6,288 nt of DNA from Planctomycetaceae bacterium. GTDB taxonomy: Bacteria; Planctomycetota; Planctomycetia; Pirellulales; Pirellulaceae. The notes below the pieces were generated by a model, which saw nothing but the letters and a program-made list of their open reading frames with translations, had not been told where the DNA came from and did not search any database. The position numbers were made by a program, and so were the translations under genes. Shown piece after piece: positions 6,049 to 6,288 of this stretch (within the stretch, counting starts at the first letter, position 1; every line of letters starts with the position of its first letter). The stretch covers positions 1 through 6,288 of the forward strand of contig SKVE01000763.1 of the NCBI GenBank assembly GCA_007129635.1, given 5' to 3'.

Positions 6049-6288
6049 AAAAACGGCTCTCCACCCACGGATGTTGTTCGGAAACGCTGCCGCTTTGCAG
6101 TATAACCGATCCCGTTGCGAATCCAACCAGTCGGCGAGGTGACCATGGCATCGGCCTGCAGTAGGCGGCAACGTGCGGTCCACGGGTTTTGGCATGTATC
6201 CGCGAGTACTGCGGCCAGCATCCCTTGGAAACGGATCTGGCAGCGATCGGTCGAGTCCGGCGCGGCGAGCCGGAAAAAAGAGTCCTGC
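6045..6288 (-). CDS. Possible C-terminal end of an upstream gene, partial
   Basis: One minus-strand frame is open from the right edge for 80 codons and ends in a TGA (6047-6045) that overlaps the TTG start of the long DUF488 gene as TTGA. Its third-position G+C is the highest of the three minus frames (about 43 of its first 60 codons). The last residues read RTTSVGGEPFF. The exact stop/start overlap is what a coupled operon would show. Against it, all three minus frames and several plus frames are open here, no family is recognisable, and a promoter-like sequence lies within it. It may be the end of a real gene of the same cluster or non-coding DNA. Confidence 0.27.
   Translation of the reverse strand, partial: QDSFFRLAAPDSTDRCQIRFQGMLAAVLADTCQNPWTARCRLLQADAMVTSPTGWIRNGIGYTAKRQRFRTTSVGGEPFF
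6099..6126 (-). promoter_or_regulatory. Candidate promoter of the DUF488 cluster
   Basis: On the minus strand TTGGAT (6121-6126) is followed after 16 bp by TATACT (6099-6104), five of six matches to the -10 consensus. Transcription would begin near 6092, leaving a leader of about 43 nt before the TTG at 6048. This favours the short start over the ATG at 6195 and would let the three genes be expressed as one unit. Confidence 0.4.

Noticed and set aside
6049..6195. ATG at 6195 as start of the long DUF488 protein
   Set aside because: The extra 49 residues do not resemble the family, the conserved strand normally lies at the very N-terminus, and a promoter-like sequence falls within this stretch.
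1..6288. CRISPR arrays, tRNA or rRNA genes, insertion sequences
   Set aside because: No regularly spaced repeats, no tRNA-like or rRNA-like segments, and no transposase motifs or terminal inverted repeats were seen on reading both strands.

Overview
The window looks like chromosomal DNA of a planctomycete, probably Pirellulaceae-like. This rests on moderately high G+C, a characteristic short-looped membrane protein at the left edge, an OmpR-type regulator of the 'TRAPDQFI' variety, and a B12-binding-type radical SAM protein of a kind I associate with environmental phyla. The assignment is inference from recalled protein style; there is no rRNA or marker gene to prove it.

Layout, left to right. 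(1) 1-389, minus: the N-terminal 129 residues of a two-helix membrane protein with an acidic, proline-rich tail, running off the left edge. A 45-codon hydrophobic small ORF (386-523, minus) ends in an ATGA overlap with its start and begins inside a pair of interleaved 7-bp inverted repeats (504-542). (2) 618-2301, minus: a two-component operon, a histidine kinase with almost no extracytoplasmic sensor (1348-2301) followed 7 bp later by its response regulator (618-1340). (3) 2302-2487: a divergent promoter region. (4) 2488-4299, plus: a 603-residue radical SAM protein with an N-terminal B12-binding-like Rossmann domain and a C-X3-C-X2-C cluster motif. (5) 4300-4385: a short convergent gap without a clear terminator. 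(6) 4386-6048, minus: three tightly packed genes, a long DUF488 protein, a short DUF488 protein, and a protein I believe to be of the dual-OB type. (7) 6049-6288: ambiguous; a promoter-like sequence and several open frames, one of which ends exactly on the TTG start of the first DUF488 gene.

The kinase and regulator form an obvious signalling pair; no target operator was identified. The most interesting block is the DUF488-DUF488-dual-OB cluster. Two divergent paralogues of a family of unknown function keep the same C-x-E-x5-C-H-R motif. The genes are joined by a 61-nt overlap and a 2-nt gap, and both DUF488 genes appear to start with TTG. Such packing suggests coordinated synthesis of a complex or pathway, plausibly acting on nucleic acid given the OB-type partner, but no function can be read from the sequence alone.
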